Source of the DNA: CAYLNM01 sp964385045
Lineage (GTDB): Bacteria; Planctomycetota; Phycisphaerae; Phycisphaerales; SM1A02
DNA length: 19,877 nucleotides
Assembly (NCBI GenBank): GCA_964385045.1
Contig: CAYLNM010000078.1
Coordinates: 1-19,877, forward strand
Direction: 5' to 3'
A program made the position numbers and the translations under genes. The notes under the pieces are model-generated. The model saw nothing but the letters and a program-made list of their open reading frames with translations. It did not search any database and was not told the DNA's origin. Below are positions 1 to 6,992 of this stretch, in pieces. Position 1 is the stretch's first letter. Every line of letters starts with the position of its first letter.

Positions 1-69
1 GGCGGCCAGCACGGTGGTGGCGGCCGTGAGCGCGGCGGCTCCGGCCAGGATCGTGTTCCGGGTGATCAT
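1..69 (-). CDS. N-terminus of a secreted protein (truncated by window edge)
   Basis: Only the first 23 codons lie in the window. Read on the minus strand from an ATG at 69 they give MITRNTILAGAAALTAATTV followed by LAA. A short basic start and an Ala/Leu/Val core form a typical Sec signal peptide, so the product is probably exported. A GAGGA sequence sits 11 bases upstream of the ATG and can serve as ribosome binding site, and codon use matches the neighbours. The mature domain is outside the window, so no function can be given. It is divergent from the thioredoxin gene. The signal-peptide reading is moderately sure, but the segment is very short. Confidence 0.55.
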   Translation of the reverse strand, partial: MITRNTILAGAAALTAATTVLAA

Positions 70-134
70 GGTGCTCTGGTTCCTCGCTTGGGTGCCGGGG
101 ACGCCCGGGAGCGGACGCGGTGAACGCATCGGTG

Positions 135-159
135 GCCGGACGCCCCCACGGCGTCCGGC
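135..159. repeat. Perfect 10-bp hairpin with 5-base loop
   Basis: GCCGGACGCC at 135-144 and GGCGTCCGGC at 150-159 are exact inverted copies around the loop CCCAC. The hairpin is 66 bases upstream of the start codon at 69, so it could sit in that gene's 5' leader or be an operator. No T-run follows on either strand, so a classical intrinsic terminator is unlikely. Confidence 0.6.
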
Positions 160-269
160 GGACCGTGTCACCGAGGCGAGGGCGCGGCTCCTCCGTCGCG
201 ACCTGCCTCCCTGAAGAACGCGAACGCAGTCCACCGGCCGCGCCCTCGGTGTTTTTCCGGACGATCTCC

Positions 270-348
270 CGCCGTCGTCGGGCCCGCCCCCGCGCGGTGG
301 TCCCGCCCGGTGCCGCGGGCTCGCGTCCGCGCCGTCGTCGGGCCCGCC
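270..348. repeat. 19-bp direct repeat, two copies 60 bp apart
   Basis: CGCCGTCGTCGGGCCCGCC occurs exactly at 270-288 and again at 330-348, start to start 60 bases. Both copies are in the gene-free region upstream of thioredoxin. A spacing of nearly six helical turns would suit two protein-binding sites, but local duplication in GC-rich DNA explains it equally well. Confidence 0.5.
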
Positions 349-514
349 TCGTGCCGTGGGCCGCCCGGCGGGGGCCGCCGCTCGCCGGGGAATCCTCGGG
401 CTTCGACGGCGGTTGGCAGGACGGCCCCCCCTGGCCGCCGGTCCTCGCCGGCGAACCACCACGGGCCCACCCGCCGGCGGGGCACCGGCGGCGGGCCCCG
501 AACGGAGCACTGTC

Positions 515-847
515 ATGGCCACTGCCAGCGACCACGTCATCCACCTCGACGAGGCCTCCTTCGACCGCGTCCTCGAGCAGGCGACGGGACCGGTCCTCGT
601 GGACTTCTGGGCCGACTGGTGTCCGCCCTGCCGCATGCTGGGGCCGGTGATCGACCAGGTCGCCGACGCCCACGCCGGGGACGGGTCGGTGATCGCCAAG
701 GTCGACGTCGACGCCGCGCCGGGCCTGGCGGCTCGCCACGGCGTGGCCTCGATCCCGACCGTCATCGTGTTCCGCGAGGGCCGTGAGACCGACCGGATCG
801 TCGGCGTGCAGTCCGCCGACCGGTACGAGGACGCCCTCGCGGGCTGA
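515..847 (+). CDS. Thioredoxin family protein with CPPC active site
   Basis: The 110-residue product has the length and order of a classical cytoplasmic thioredoxin. The strand VLVDFWADWC leads into the redox site W35-C-P-P-C39, followed by the KVDVD strand (62-66) and the cis-proline loop SIPT (Pro81). It should reduce disulfides in client proteins, normally recharged by thioredoxin reductase, which is not in this window. ATG 515 was chosen because GGAG at 504-507 lies seven bases upstream and the protein then begins like other thioredoxins; the frame upstream is low-complexity. No signal peptide is visible. The site is CPPC rather than the usual CGPC, a change expected to shift redox potential. 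The gene stands alone, followed by two hairpins. The family is secure; the exact partner is unknown. Confidence 0.93.
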   Translation: MATASDHVIHLDEASFDRVLEQATGPVLVDFWADWCPPCRMLGPVIDQVADAHAGDGSVIAKVDVDAAPGLAARHGVASIPTVIVFREGRETDRIVGVQSADRYEDALAG

Positions 848-948
848 ACGCGTCGGCGGCGCCGCCGGGCGTGCATCCCGCGTCGCGCCGGCGGCGAACC
901 CCTCGGCGAGCCATCCCGGAGGGTGGCCCCTCCCATGATCCCCGGAGC

Positions 949-973
949 CCGGGACCGAGCACTGCGGTCCCGG
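949..973. terminator. Perfect 9-bp hairpin between convergent genes
   Basis: CCGGGACCG (949-957) and CGGTCCCGG (965-973) are exact inverted copies with a 7-base loop. The hairpin lies 101 bases after the thioredoxin stop and before the end of the convergent DUF4190 gene, so it may end transcription from either side. There is no T-tract, which is common for GC-rich terminators; function is inferred from placement. Confidence 0.5.
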
Positions 974-981
974 ATCCCCCG

Positions 982-1012
982 CCCCCGCCGTGGCCACGCC
1001 TCCCGGCGGGGG
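982..1012 (+). terminator. 9-bp GC hairpin followed by TCTTC, likely terminator
   Basis: CCCCCGCCG (982-990) pairs exactly with CGGCGGGGG (1004-1012) around a 13-base loop, and TCTTCAC follows. It is the second of two closely spaced hairpins in the convergent region, the best place for a terminator of the thioredoxin transcript. Confidence 0.5.
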
Positions 1013-1119
1013 TCTTCACGTCGGGACCGCCCGGCGGTGAGCGATGGCCCGGGGGTGCGGGCCGGCCCGCGCGCTCGCGGGTGCGGCGGCCCGCGGCGTG
1101 CGAGCGCGGTCTCCGCCGC

Positions 1120-1992
1120 TCAGCCCCCGCCGATCGGCAGGTCCTCGCCCGCCGGCTCCTCCGCGGACGCGTCGGGGGCGTCCGGAGCCGCCGGAGCCGC
1201 GCGGGGCGCCGACGGCGCCGGGCTCGGCTCGCCGCCGGGCAGGCTCGAGCCGAAGCTGATCGCCTCGCCTCGCTTCTCGAGCACGACCTTCCCGTCGTTG
1301 ACGATCCGCAGGAGGCCCTCGCCGCCGGCGGCGTTCGGGTCGACCGTGATCTCGAGGCTGCCCGCGGTCAGGCGGGTCACCCCGCCCGAGCCGGCGCCGC
1401 CGTCGACGCTGATGCGGGCGTCGTCGAGCCCGAAGACGGCTCCGAGCTCGGTCAGCCGCACGTCGTCGGCGGTGTCCGGCGTCCCGTCCGGCCCCGCGCT
1501 GACGAGGTCGAAGCCGAGATCGGTGCCGCCGGACTCGTAGCGAAGCGGGGTCCCCCACGGGTCGGTGAGCTGCGACGTCTCGAGGCCGAGCTGCTCGAGC
1601 GAGTCGGGATAGGCCCCGGTCCGCTCGCGGTGCTCGGCGACCTCCGCCGCGACGGTGGTCATGTCCATCGCGAGCTCCAGGTTCGAGCCGGAGGCGGCGA
1701 TGACCGCGATCAGGGCCACGAACAGGCCGAGGCCGATCGCGACGACCGCGATGATGCCGATCAGGATCCCGCACGAGCCGAGCAGCCCCAGGATGATCGC
1801 CGCGATCGCGAAGCCGCGGCCGGCCGGCCGGCCGAGGGCCACGAGGCCGAGGATCAGTCCCACCGGCGACAGCAGGCCGCCGGTGGCGAGCAGGCCGACG
1901 AGCGAGATGACGAAGGCGGCGATCGCCAGTCCGTTGGAGTCGGCGGACGGCGACGGGGCGGGGGCGGCGGCGGGCGGGGCGGGATGCTGCAT
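1120..1992 (-). CDS. DUF4190-like membrane protein fused to a type II secretion GspG-like domain
   Basis: The 290-residue protein starts with a Pro/Ala-rich tail (1-19), then a DUF4190-like block. This has hydrophobic hairpins at about 21-52 and 60-100, including the family-like phrase GRGFAIAAIILGLLG. A soluble part follows that resembles the C-terminal half of a major pseudopilin. A helix (105-125) precedes TGAYPDSLEQL and LTDPWGTPLRY, and LVSAGPDGTPDTADDVRL matches the calcium-binding loop region of GspG. The tail (252-290) is again Ala/Pro-rich. There is no prepilin peptidase site, so it is probably membrane-anchored rather than a pilin subunit. ATG 1992 follows GGAGG nine bases upstream. 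It is divergent from the S4 gene. The domain calls are from motif resemblance; the role is unknown. Confidence 0.8.
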   Translation of the reverse strand: MQHPAPPAAAPAPSPSADSNGLAIAAFVISLVGLLATGGLLSPVGLILGLVALGRPAGRGFAIAAIILGLLGSCGILIGIIAVVAIGLGLFVALIAVIAASGSNLELAMDMTTVAAEVAEHRERTGAYPDSLEQLGLETSQLTDPWGTPLRYESGGTDLGFDLVSAGPDGTPDTADDVRLTELGAVFGLDDARISVDGGAGSGGVTRLTAGSLEITVDPNAAGGEGLLRIVNDGKVVLEKRGEAISFGSSLPGGEPSPAPSAPRAAPAAPDAPDASAEEPAGEDLPIGGG

Positions 1993-2051
1993 CGCGAGGG
2001 ACCTCCGGGAACGGGAGTGCGGGCCGCGTTCGGGGGCGAGCCACCGTTCCG

Positions 2052-2057
2052 TATACT
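2052..2057 (+). promoter_or_regulatory. Candidate -10 element TATACT in a divergent spacer
   Basis: In the 154-base spacer between the DUF4190 gene and the S4 gene, TATACT matches the sigma-70 -10 consensus at five of six positions and stands out in this GC-rich DNA. The -35 at 17 bases spacing (TTCGGG) is poor. GTATAC is palindromic, so the element could equally drive the minus-strand gene. Confidence 0.35.
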
Positions 2058-2146
2058 CGATCTGTGCCTTGGGCGAATGGGCGCGCCGCTTTCCCGGGGA
2101 TCGATTCCCGCCGTCGCACCGCCCCGCACGGAGGGCCGTGCCCACG

Positions 2147-2449
2147 ATGACCGATCCCGATCCCGATCCCGATCCCGATCCCGGCACCGACGCCGACCCG
2201 GGCGATGCCACCGGGCCGGGTGCCGCGGTGCCCCGCCGCGGCCGCCGCCGGGAGGGCTTCACGCTCGACCGCTTCCTCAAGTACGAGGGCCTCGCCGAGA
2301 CCGGCGGCATGGCCAAGCGGCTGGTCGAGGACGGGCTCGTCCGGGTCAACGGCGAGCCCGAGTCCCGCAAGCGGCGGCAGCTCGCCCCCGGCGACGTGGT
2401 GGAGGTCGACGGCGAGCGCCGCGTGGTGCCCGGCCGCGGGGGCGGCTGA
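2147..2449 (+). CDS. S4-domain RNA-binding protein, YbcJ-like
   Basis: The 100-residue product has an acidic low-complexity start made of five Asp-Pro pairs, a basic patch (RRGRRR), and then a complete small S4 domain at about residues 38-95. The phrases FTLDRFLKYEGLAETGGMAK, LVEDGLVRVNGEPESRKRR and LAPGDVVEVDG follow the helix-turn-strand order of the YbcJ/S4_2 family of E. coli. Members bind structured RNA, probably around ribosomes or tRNA. ATG 2147 has GGAGGG at 2130-2135 upstream. The Asp-Pro start is encoded by an exact GATCCC tandem repeat and is not part of the usual family, whose members are near 70 residues. The family call is firm; the RNA target is unknown. Confidence 0.88.
   Translation: MTDPDPDPDPDPGTDADPGDATGPGAAVPRRGRRREGFTLDRFLKYEGLAETGGMAKRLVEDGLVRVNGEPESRKRRQLAPGDVVEVDGERRVVPGRGGG
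2153..2182 (+). repeat. Five tandem GATCCC hexamers encoding Asp-Pro repeats
   Basis: Five exact copies of GATCCC follow the second codon of the S4 gene. Each unit encodes Asp-Pro, so gain or loss of copies by slippage would change length without shifting the frame. Confidence 0.9.
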
Positions 2450-2618
2450 CCGCGCGGCCGCCCGGGCCCGACGCGGCGACGAGCGACGAGCGACGTGCAC
2501 CGCCTGTCGGACGCCCCGGACGCGGCGGGGCCGCCGCCGGCCGCCGCCTACGGTTCACGCGGACGGGGCGTGGGATCGACGGCGATCGCATCGGCCCCGC
2601 ACCCGCCCGCCGCGCCGG

Positions 2619-3155
2619 ATGACGCCGATGCCGCCCGACCCCCCCGAGTCCGCCTCTCGAGACGCCGCCGCCGGAGCCGCCCCGGCGGAGGCCGCCACCG
2701 CGCCACCCGCCGCCTCAGGCGACCGGCCCGGCTGGGACGCCTACTTCCTCGCGATCGCCGAGGCGGTCAGTCGCCGCTCGCCCGATCCCAGCACCAGGCA
2801 CGGCTGCGTGCTCGTGGACGCCGACCGCCGGGTGGTCGCGACGGGCTACAACGGCCCCGTCGCCGGCCTGCCCAACGAGATGGTGCCGCTCGAGCGACCC
2901 GCCAAGTACGACTGGCTGATCCATGCCGAGGACAACGCGGTCGCGTTCGCCCGCTGCGACCTGCGCGGCTCCACCGCGTACGTCACCGGTCCTCCGTGCT
3001 CCGCGTGCTTCCGCCGCCTGCTGCAGGTGGGCGTGCGGCGCATCGTCCATGCGGGCCGGTCGAGCGCCTGCATCACCGGAGCCGAGCAGGACGCCTGCGA
3101 CGCGATGGCCCGGGCCCTCGGCGTCGAGGTCGTGGCGGTCCACGCGGGCGGCTGA
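2619..3155 (+). CDS. dCMP deaminase-like zinc-dependent cytidine/deoxycytidylate deaminase
   Basis: The 178-residue protein has an Ala/Pro-rich leader of about 37 residues, then a full deoxycytidylate deaminase fold. Visible motifs are DPSTRHGCVLVD (56-67), GYNGPVAGLP (76-85), the catalytic zinc motif H102-A-E104 in HAEDNAV, and PPCSAC with zinc ligands C127 and C130. The family converts dCMP to dUMP, supplying thymidylate synthesis; ComEB-type homologues share this layout. The start is uncertain: ATG 2619 and ATG 2628 are both in frame and neither has a good ribosome binding site. It stands 169 bases after the S4 gene on the same strand and may be transcribed with it. A different nucleotide substrate is possible; the deaminase family itself is clear. 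Confidence 0.88.
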   Translation: MTPMPPDPPESASRDAAAGAAPAEAATAPPAASGDRPGWDAYFLAIAEAVSRRSPDPSTRHGCVLVDADRRVVATGYNGPVAGLPNEMVPLERPAKYDWLIHAEDNAVAFARCDLRGSTAYVTGPPCSACFRRLLQVGVRRIVHAGRSSACITGAEQDACDAMARALGVEVVAVHAGG

Positions 3156-3165
3156 TCGCCGGCGC

Positions 3166-3209
3166 GGTCCGCGGGCCCTCGCGGCGGCGGGCCCTCGCGG
3201 CGGCGGACC
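3166..3209. repeat. 16-bp tandem duplication inside a 7-bp inverted repeat
   Basis: GGGCCCTCGCGGCGGC is present twice back to back (3173-3188 and 3189-3204). The pair is framed by GGTCCGC (3166-3172) and GCGGACC (3203-3209). It lies just after the deaminase stop, in the 280-base spacer before the histidine kinase, and could fold as a terminator-like stem. No T-run follows. The rest of this spacer shows no gene. Confidence 0.6.
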
Positions 3210-3435
3210 GGGGACCGGAGGGCGGGGCCCGGGGTCGGGGCTCGAGTTCGGCGCTCTCGGACCGTCGAGGCCGATTCCCGGACCCTGCCGCCCGGCATCG
3301 GACGCGGCGATTCCGCCTGCACCGTCCGGCGGCCGTCCGGTTGACCGGCCGCCCTCCGCGCGGCTGCGGCGGCGGGCCGCTCCGGTCGATGCCCCGCCGG
3401 TGGTCCGCCCGGGCCGCACGGAGGGTGCCTCACCG

Positions 3436-5805
3436 GTGGCTGACTCGTCCAGCTCGTCGTCCGTCCGCGTCCGGACGCGCTCCCGCGGCATGCGGGTCGC
3501 GATCTGGATCGCCGTGATCGGCGCCCTGGCCACCGCGGCCGGCGGCGGCGTGGCGTGGCATCTCGTCGATCGGCACGCCCGTGCCGTCGGCGACCAGCGA
3601 CGGCTGCTCGAGCTCTCCGAGGCCATCGCCGCCGCCGATGCGCGCCGCGAACGGCTGGTGCGCGAGCAGGTGGCGGCTCCGAGCCGCGCGAACGCGGCGC
3701 GGCTCCGGGCGACCACCGACGAGCTCGCCACGCAGCTCCGGGCGCTCGGGGAGCGGCTCGGCGCCTCCCGCGTCGTGGTCTCGCCGCCGGACCTCGCCGA
3801 TCTGCTCGAGATCGACGCGGCGTCGATGTCCCTCGCGGAGAGCGGGGCGCACGAGTCGGCCGCGGCGACGCATGACGGGGCCCAGCGCCGCGTCGCCCGC
3901 CGAGCCTTCGAGGCGTCGCTCGAGCGGGCGCGGGACGCCCTCGAACGACACGACGAAGCGCTGAAGCGGCGGCAGCTGCAGCACGCTCATCACGCACTCG
4001 CCGTCGCCCTCGGCAGCCTCGCGCTCTCGGGCATCGCGTGGGCGATCGTGAGCCGCGTGTCGCGGACGCGCGAGGCCGAGCTGTGCCGCGCGACCGAGCG
4101 GGCCGAGATGCTCGGGATGGTCGCGAGCCGCACCGCCGAGGGGGTCTGCATCCTCGACCGGCAGGGATCGATCATGTGGGCCAACGCGGGCTTCCGCGAG
4201 AGCACCGGGGTCGGGCCGGCCACGGTCGTCGGCCTCGGCGTCACCACGGTGCTGGCGGAGGCCGGAGCCACCCGCGCGGTCCTCGAGTCCGTCGAGCGGG
4301 GCATCGAGCGGGGCACCGGCTGCCGGCTCGAGGCGCCGGTCGGTCCCACCGCGGGGGACCGCCGGTGGACGCGGCTGGAGCTGGCCCCCGCCGACGACCC
4401 GGTGCTCGGTCGCCGCTTCGTGCTCGTGCAGGTCGACCTGACCGACCTCAAGCGCACGGCCGACTCGCTGCACCGGGCCGAGACCGAGATGCGGCGGGTC
4501 TTCGACTCGGTGCCCGGCCTCGTGGTGACGATCGACGCGGAGGAGCGGATCCTGAATCTCAGCGGGTCGCTCGCCGGCGCACGGAGCCACTCGAACGAGC
4601 CGGGCCCCTCCACGCTGGCCGAGCTCGCGGCGGGATGGGACCTCGCGCGGCTCCGCGAGGGCGTCGCGGACATCCGGCAGGGGCGCCGCAGCTGGCGCGA
4701 GACTCGGCTCGCGGCGGAGGCGGCGGGGGAGGAGCTCGTCCTCGACGTCACCGCCGGACCGGTCGGGGACCCCGGCGAGCCGGTCACCGACGTGATCCTC
4801 GTGGTCCACGACGTCACCGACCGCAGCCGCCTCGCGGAGCAGCTCGAGCGGTCGCGGCGGCTCGAGTCGATCGGCCAGCTCGCCGCCGGCATCGCCCACG
4901 AGATCAACACGCCGGCGCAGTTCGTCAGCGACAACCTCCGCTTCGCCCTCGACGCGATGCCCGAGCTCGACGCGGTGCTCGGCGCCGCCGCGGGCCTGGC
5001 GGCGGAGGACGCCGGCGGCGATGCGGCCCGGAGCGACGATGCCGACGCCGCCGCGATCGAGGCGACCGGGGCAGCGCCCGAGGCGCCGGAGCACGACGAG
5101 CCCCCCGACGTCCGCCGCGCCCTCGCGGCCGCGGTCGACGCCGCCGACCTCGAGTTCCTGCGGGAGGAGGTCCCCGCCGCCCTCCGCCAGTCGCTCGAGG
5201 GCATGGAGCGGATCGCGTCCATCGTCGGATCGATGAAGGACTTCTCGCACCCCGGCGAGCGGCAGCTGCACTCGGCCGAGGTCAACCGGGTGGTCGAGTC
5301 CTCGTGCCAGGTCTGCCGCAACGAGTGGAAGTACGTCGCCGACCTCGAGCTGCAGCTCGACCCCGCCGCCGGCACCACCGAGTGCGTGCCGGGCGAGATC
5401 GGACAGGTCGTCCTCAACGTGGTGGTGAACGCCGCCCACGCGATCGCGGCCCGCATCGCCGCCGAGCGCGAGGCCGAGGGCGAGGCGGCGCCGCCGGCCG
5501 CCCGCGGCTCGATCGGGGTGGCGACTCGCGACGCCGGCGACGACGTCGAGATCCTCGTCCGGGACGACGGCAGCGGCATGGACGAGGCGACTCGGCGCCG
5601 GATCTTCGACCCGTTCTTCACCACCAAGGACGTCGGGGAGGGCACCGGACAGGGCCTCGCCCTCGTGCACGGCATCGTGGTGGAGCGGTACGGCGGGCGG
5701 ATCGACGTGCAGTCGGCGCCCGGACGCGGCACGCTGGTCCGCATCGTCCTGCCGCGGCGGGACCGGGGCGGAGCCCGGGGATCGACGCGGGGGCTCGCGG
5801 CATGA
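3436..5805 (+). CDS. Membrane-bound PAS-PAS hybrid-free sensor histidine kinase
   Basis: The 789-residue protein has a Ser-rich start, a transmembrane segment at 21-41, an extracytoplasmic mostly helical part (42-183), a second transmembrane segment (184-206), and two PAS-like domains (about 223-340 and 345-462). A DHp domain follows with the phospho-acceptor H488 in AAGIAHEINTP, then an HATPase domain. This has N665 in NVVVNAAHAI, DDGSGMD (710-716), FDPFFTTK (724-731) and GEGTGQGLAL (734-743). All boxes needed for autophosphorylation are present. A GTG start at 3436 is preferred because GGAGGG (3420-3425) lies ten bases upstream; ATG 3490 would cut into the lead-up to the first membrane segment. 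An Ala/Asp/Glu-rich insert (511-575) splits the DHp helices. It overlaps the next gene by ATGA. The signal sensed is unknown. Confidence 0.92.
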   Translation: MADSSSSSSVRVRTRSRGMRVAIWIAVIGALATAAGGGVAWHLVDRHARAVGDQRRLLELSEAIAAADARRERLVREQVAAPSRANAARLRATTDELATQLRALGERLGASRVVVSPPDLADLLEIDAASMSLAESGAHESAAATHDGAQRRVARRAFEASLERARDALERHDEALKRRQLQHAHHALAVALGSLALSGIAWAIVSRVSRTREAELCRATERAEMLGMVASRTAEGVCILDRQGSIMWANAGFRESTGVGPATVVGLGVTTVLAEAGATRAVLESVERGIERGTGCRLEAPVGPTAGDRRWTRLELAPADDPVLGRRFVLVQVDLTDLKRTADSLHRAETEMRRVFDSVPGLVVTIDAEERILNLSGSLAGARSHSNEPGPSTLAELAAGWDLARLREGVADIRQGRRSWRETRLAAEAAGEELVLDVTAGPVGDPGEPVTDVILVVHDVTDRSRLAEQLERSRRLESIGQLAAGIAHEINTPAQFVSDNLRFALDAMPELDAVLGAAAGLAAEDAGGDAARSDDADAAAIEATGAAPEAPEHDEPPDVRRALAAAVDAADLEFLREEVPAALRQSLEGMERIASIVGSMKDFSHPGERQLHSAEVNRVVESSCQVCRNEWKYVADLELQLDPAAGTTECVPGEIGQVVLNVVVNAAHAIAARIAAEREAEGEAAPPAARGSIGVATRDAGDDVEILVRDDGSGMDEATRRRIFDPFFTTKDVGEGTGQGLALVHGIVVERYGGRIDVQSAPGRGTLVRIVLPRRDRGGARGSTRGLAA

Positions 5806-6992
5806 CGACCGAGCGACCGATCCTGGTGGTCGACGACGAGCCGGCGGTCTTCGACGGCATCCGCCGGACGTGCCGGCGGGCCCGTCCCGACTGGCGCATC
5901 CTCCACGCCCGCAGCGTGGGCGAGGCGCGGGACCGGCTCGAGCGCGGCGACGTCGCGCTGGTGGTCACGGACCACGCGATGCCGGGCGGCACCGGCCTCG
6001 AGCTGGTCGAGTGGATGCGGGGGACCCCGGCGGCCGAGCACGTGCCGGTGGTGCTGCTCACCGGCACCGGCGAGTCGGCCCTCAAGCGGCGGGCGCTGGA
6101 GCTCGGGGCGGCGGACCTGCTCGCGAAGCCGGCGGATCCGGGGGAGCTGCTCGCGCGGATCGACGGGCTGCTCCGCGAGCACGATCGCACCGAGGCCCTC
6201 GCCCGCCGCGAGCGCGAGCTCGCCGAGGCGGTGCGGGTCCGGACGGCGGAGCTCGAGGCGTCGCAGATGGAGGTGATCTTCCGCCTCGCGATGCTGGCCG
6301 AGTACCGCGACGAGGCGACCGGCAACCACGTGCTGCGGGTGGCGACCTGCGCCCAGCTCGTCGCCGAGTCGCTCGGACTCGAGGCGGCGCAGCAGGGGCG
6401 GATCCTCCTCGCGGCGCCGCTGCACGACATCGGCAAGGTCGCGATCCCCGACCACGTCCTCCGCAAGCGGGGCGCCCTGCTCGAGGCGGAGTGGGAGCTC
6501 ATGCGCTCGCACTGCCGCGTGGGCCACGAGATCCTGACCGGGCAGGGGGCGATGGAGTCCACGATGCGCTCGGCGTTCGCGATGCTCGTGGGCCTCACCG
6601 GTCGGCCGGTCCGCAACCCGGTGCTGGAGCTCGCGGCCGAGATCGCCCTCAGCCACCACGAGCGCTGGGACGGCGGCGGCTATCCCCGCGGGCTCGCCGG
6701 ACGCGACATCCCGCTTCCGGGCCGGATCGTGGCGGTGGCCGACGTCTTCGACGCCCTCACGAGCGAGCGCAGCTACAAGGCGGCGATGCCGGTGGACGAG
6801 GCGGTGCGGCTGATGCGGATGGAGCGGGAGCGGCACTTCGACCCGGAGGTCCTCGACGCGTTCCTCGACGTGCTGCCGGCGGCGGCGGCGAACGTCGAGC
6901 GGCTCGCGGACCGCCCCGGGGCGCGCCCGGACGCCGCGGCGGCGACCGATCCGGGCGACGCCATCGACGACGAGCGGAGGACGGCGGCATGA
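5802..6992 (+). CDS. Response regulator with HD-GYP output (predicted c-di-GMP phosphodiesterase)
   Basis: The 396-residue cytoplasmic protein begins with a receiver domain (5-125): acidic pocket D11-D12, phospho-acceptor D57 in VVTDHAMPGG, T87 in LLTGTG and K109 in LLAKP. A charged helix (126-155) links it to an HD-GYP domain (about 157-360). The catalytic H208-D209 is in LHDIGKVAIPD, H285-H286 in SHHERWD, and GGGYP at 291-295 stands for the GYP signature. DIPLPGRIVAVADVFDALTS and SYK complete the domain. HD-GYP proteins hydrolyse c-di-GMP, so phosphorylation by the adjacent kinase probably tunes this second messenger. The tail (370-396) is low-complexity. Its ATG overlaps the kinase stop and its stop overlaps the next ATG, indicating translational coupling. 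Confidence 0.93.
   Translation: MTTERPILVVDDEPAVFDGIRRTCRRARPDWRILHARSVGEARDRLERGDVALVVTDHAMPGGTGLELVEWMRGTPAAEHVPVVLLTGTGESALKRRALELGAADLLAKPADPGELLARIDGLLREHDRTEALARRERELAEAVRVRTAELEASQMEVIFRLAMLAEYRDEATGNHVLRVATCAQLVAESLGLEAAQQGRILLAAPLHDIGKVAIPDHVLRKRGALLEAEWELMRSHCRVGHEILTGQGAMESTMRSAFAMLVGLTGRPVRNPVLELAAEIALSHHERWDGGGYPRGLAGRDIPLPGRIVAVADVFDALTSERSYKAAMPVDEAVRLMRMERERHFDPEVLDAFLDVLPAAAANVERLADRPGARPDAAAATDPGDAIDDERRTAA

Larger units (their letters stand above)
70..514. other. Divergent intergenic region without a recognisable gene
   Basis: This 445-base stretch separates the minus-strand signal-peptide gene from the thioredoxin gene. Open frames cross it on both strands, but they are rich in Arg and Pro, resemble no family and look like by-products of GC richness. 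It holds a perfect hairpin (135-159), a 19-base direct repeat (270-288 and 330-348) and an isolated run of five T at about 252-256. Promoters for both flanking genes should lie here, but no convincing -35/-10 pair was found. Confidence 0.6.

Noticed and set aside
3341..3369. TTGACC as a -35 element for the histidine kinase operon
   Set aside because: The position 17 bases downstream reads CTGCGG, which does not resemble a -10.
3430..6836. Long open frames antisense to the kinase and HD-GYP genes
   Set aside because: They are rich in Arg, Ala and Pro, match no family and mirror the real genes, which have complete motifs. GC-rich codon bias produces such frames.
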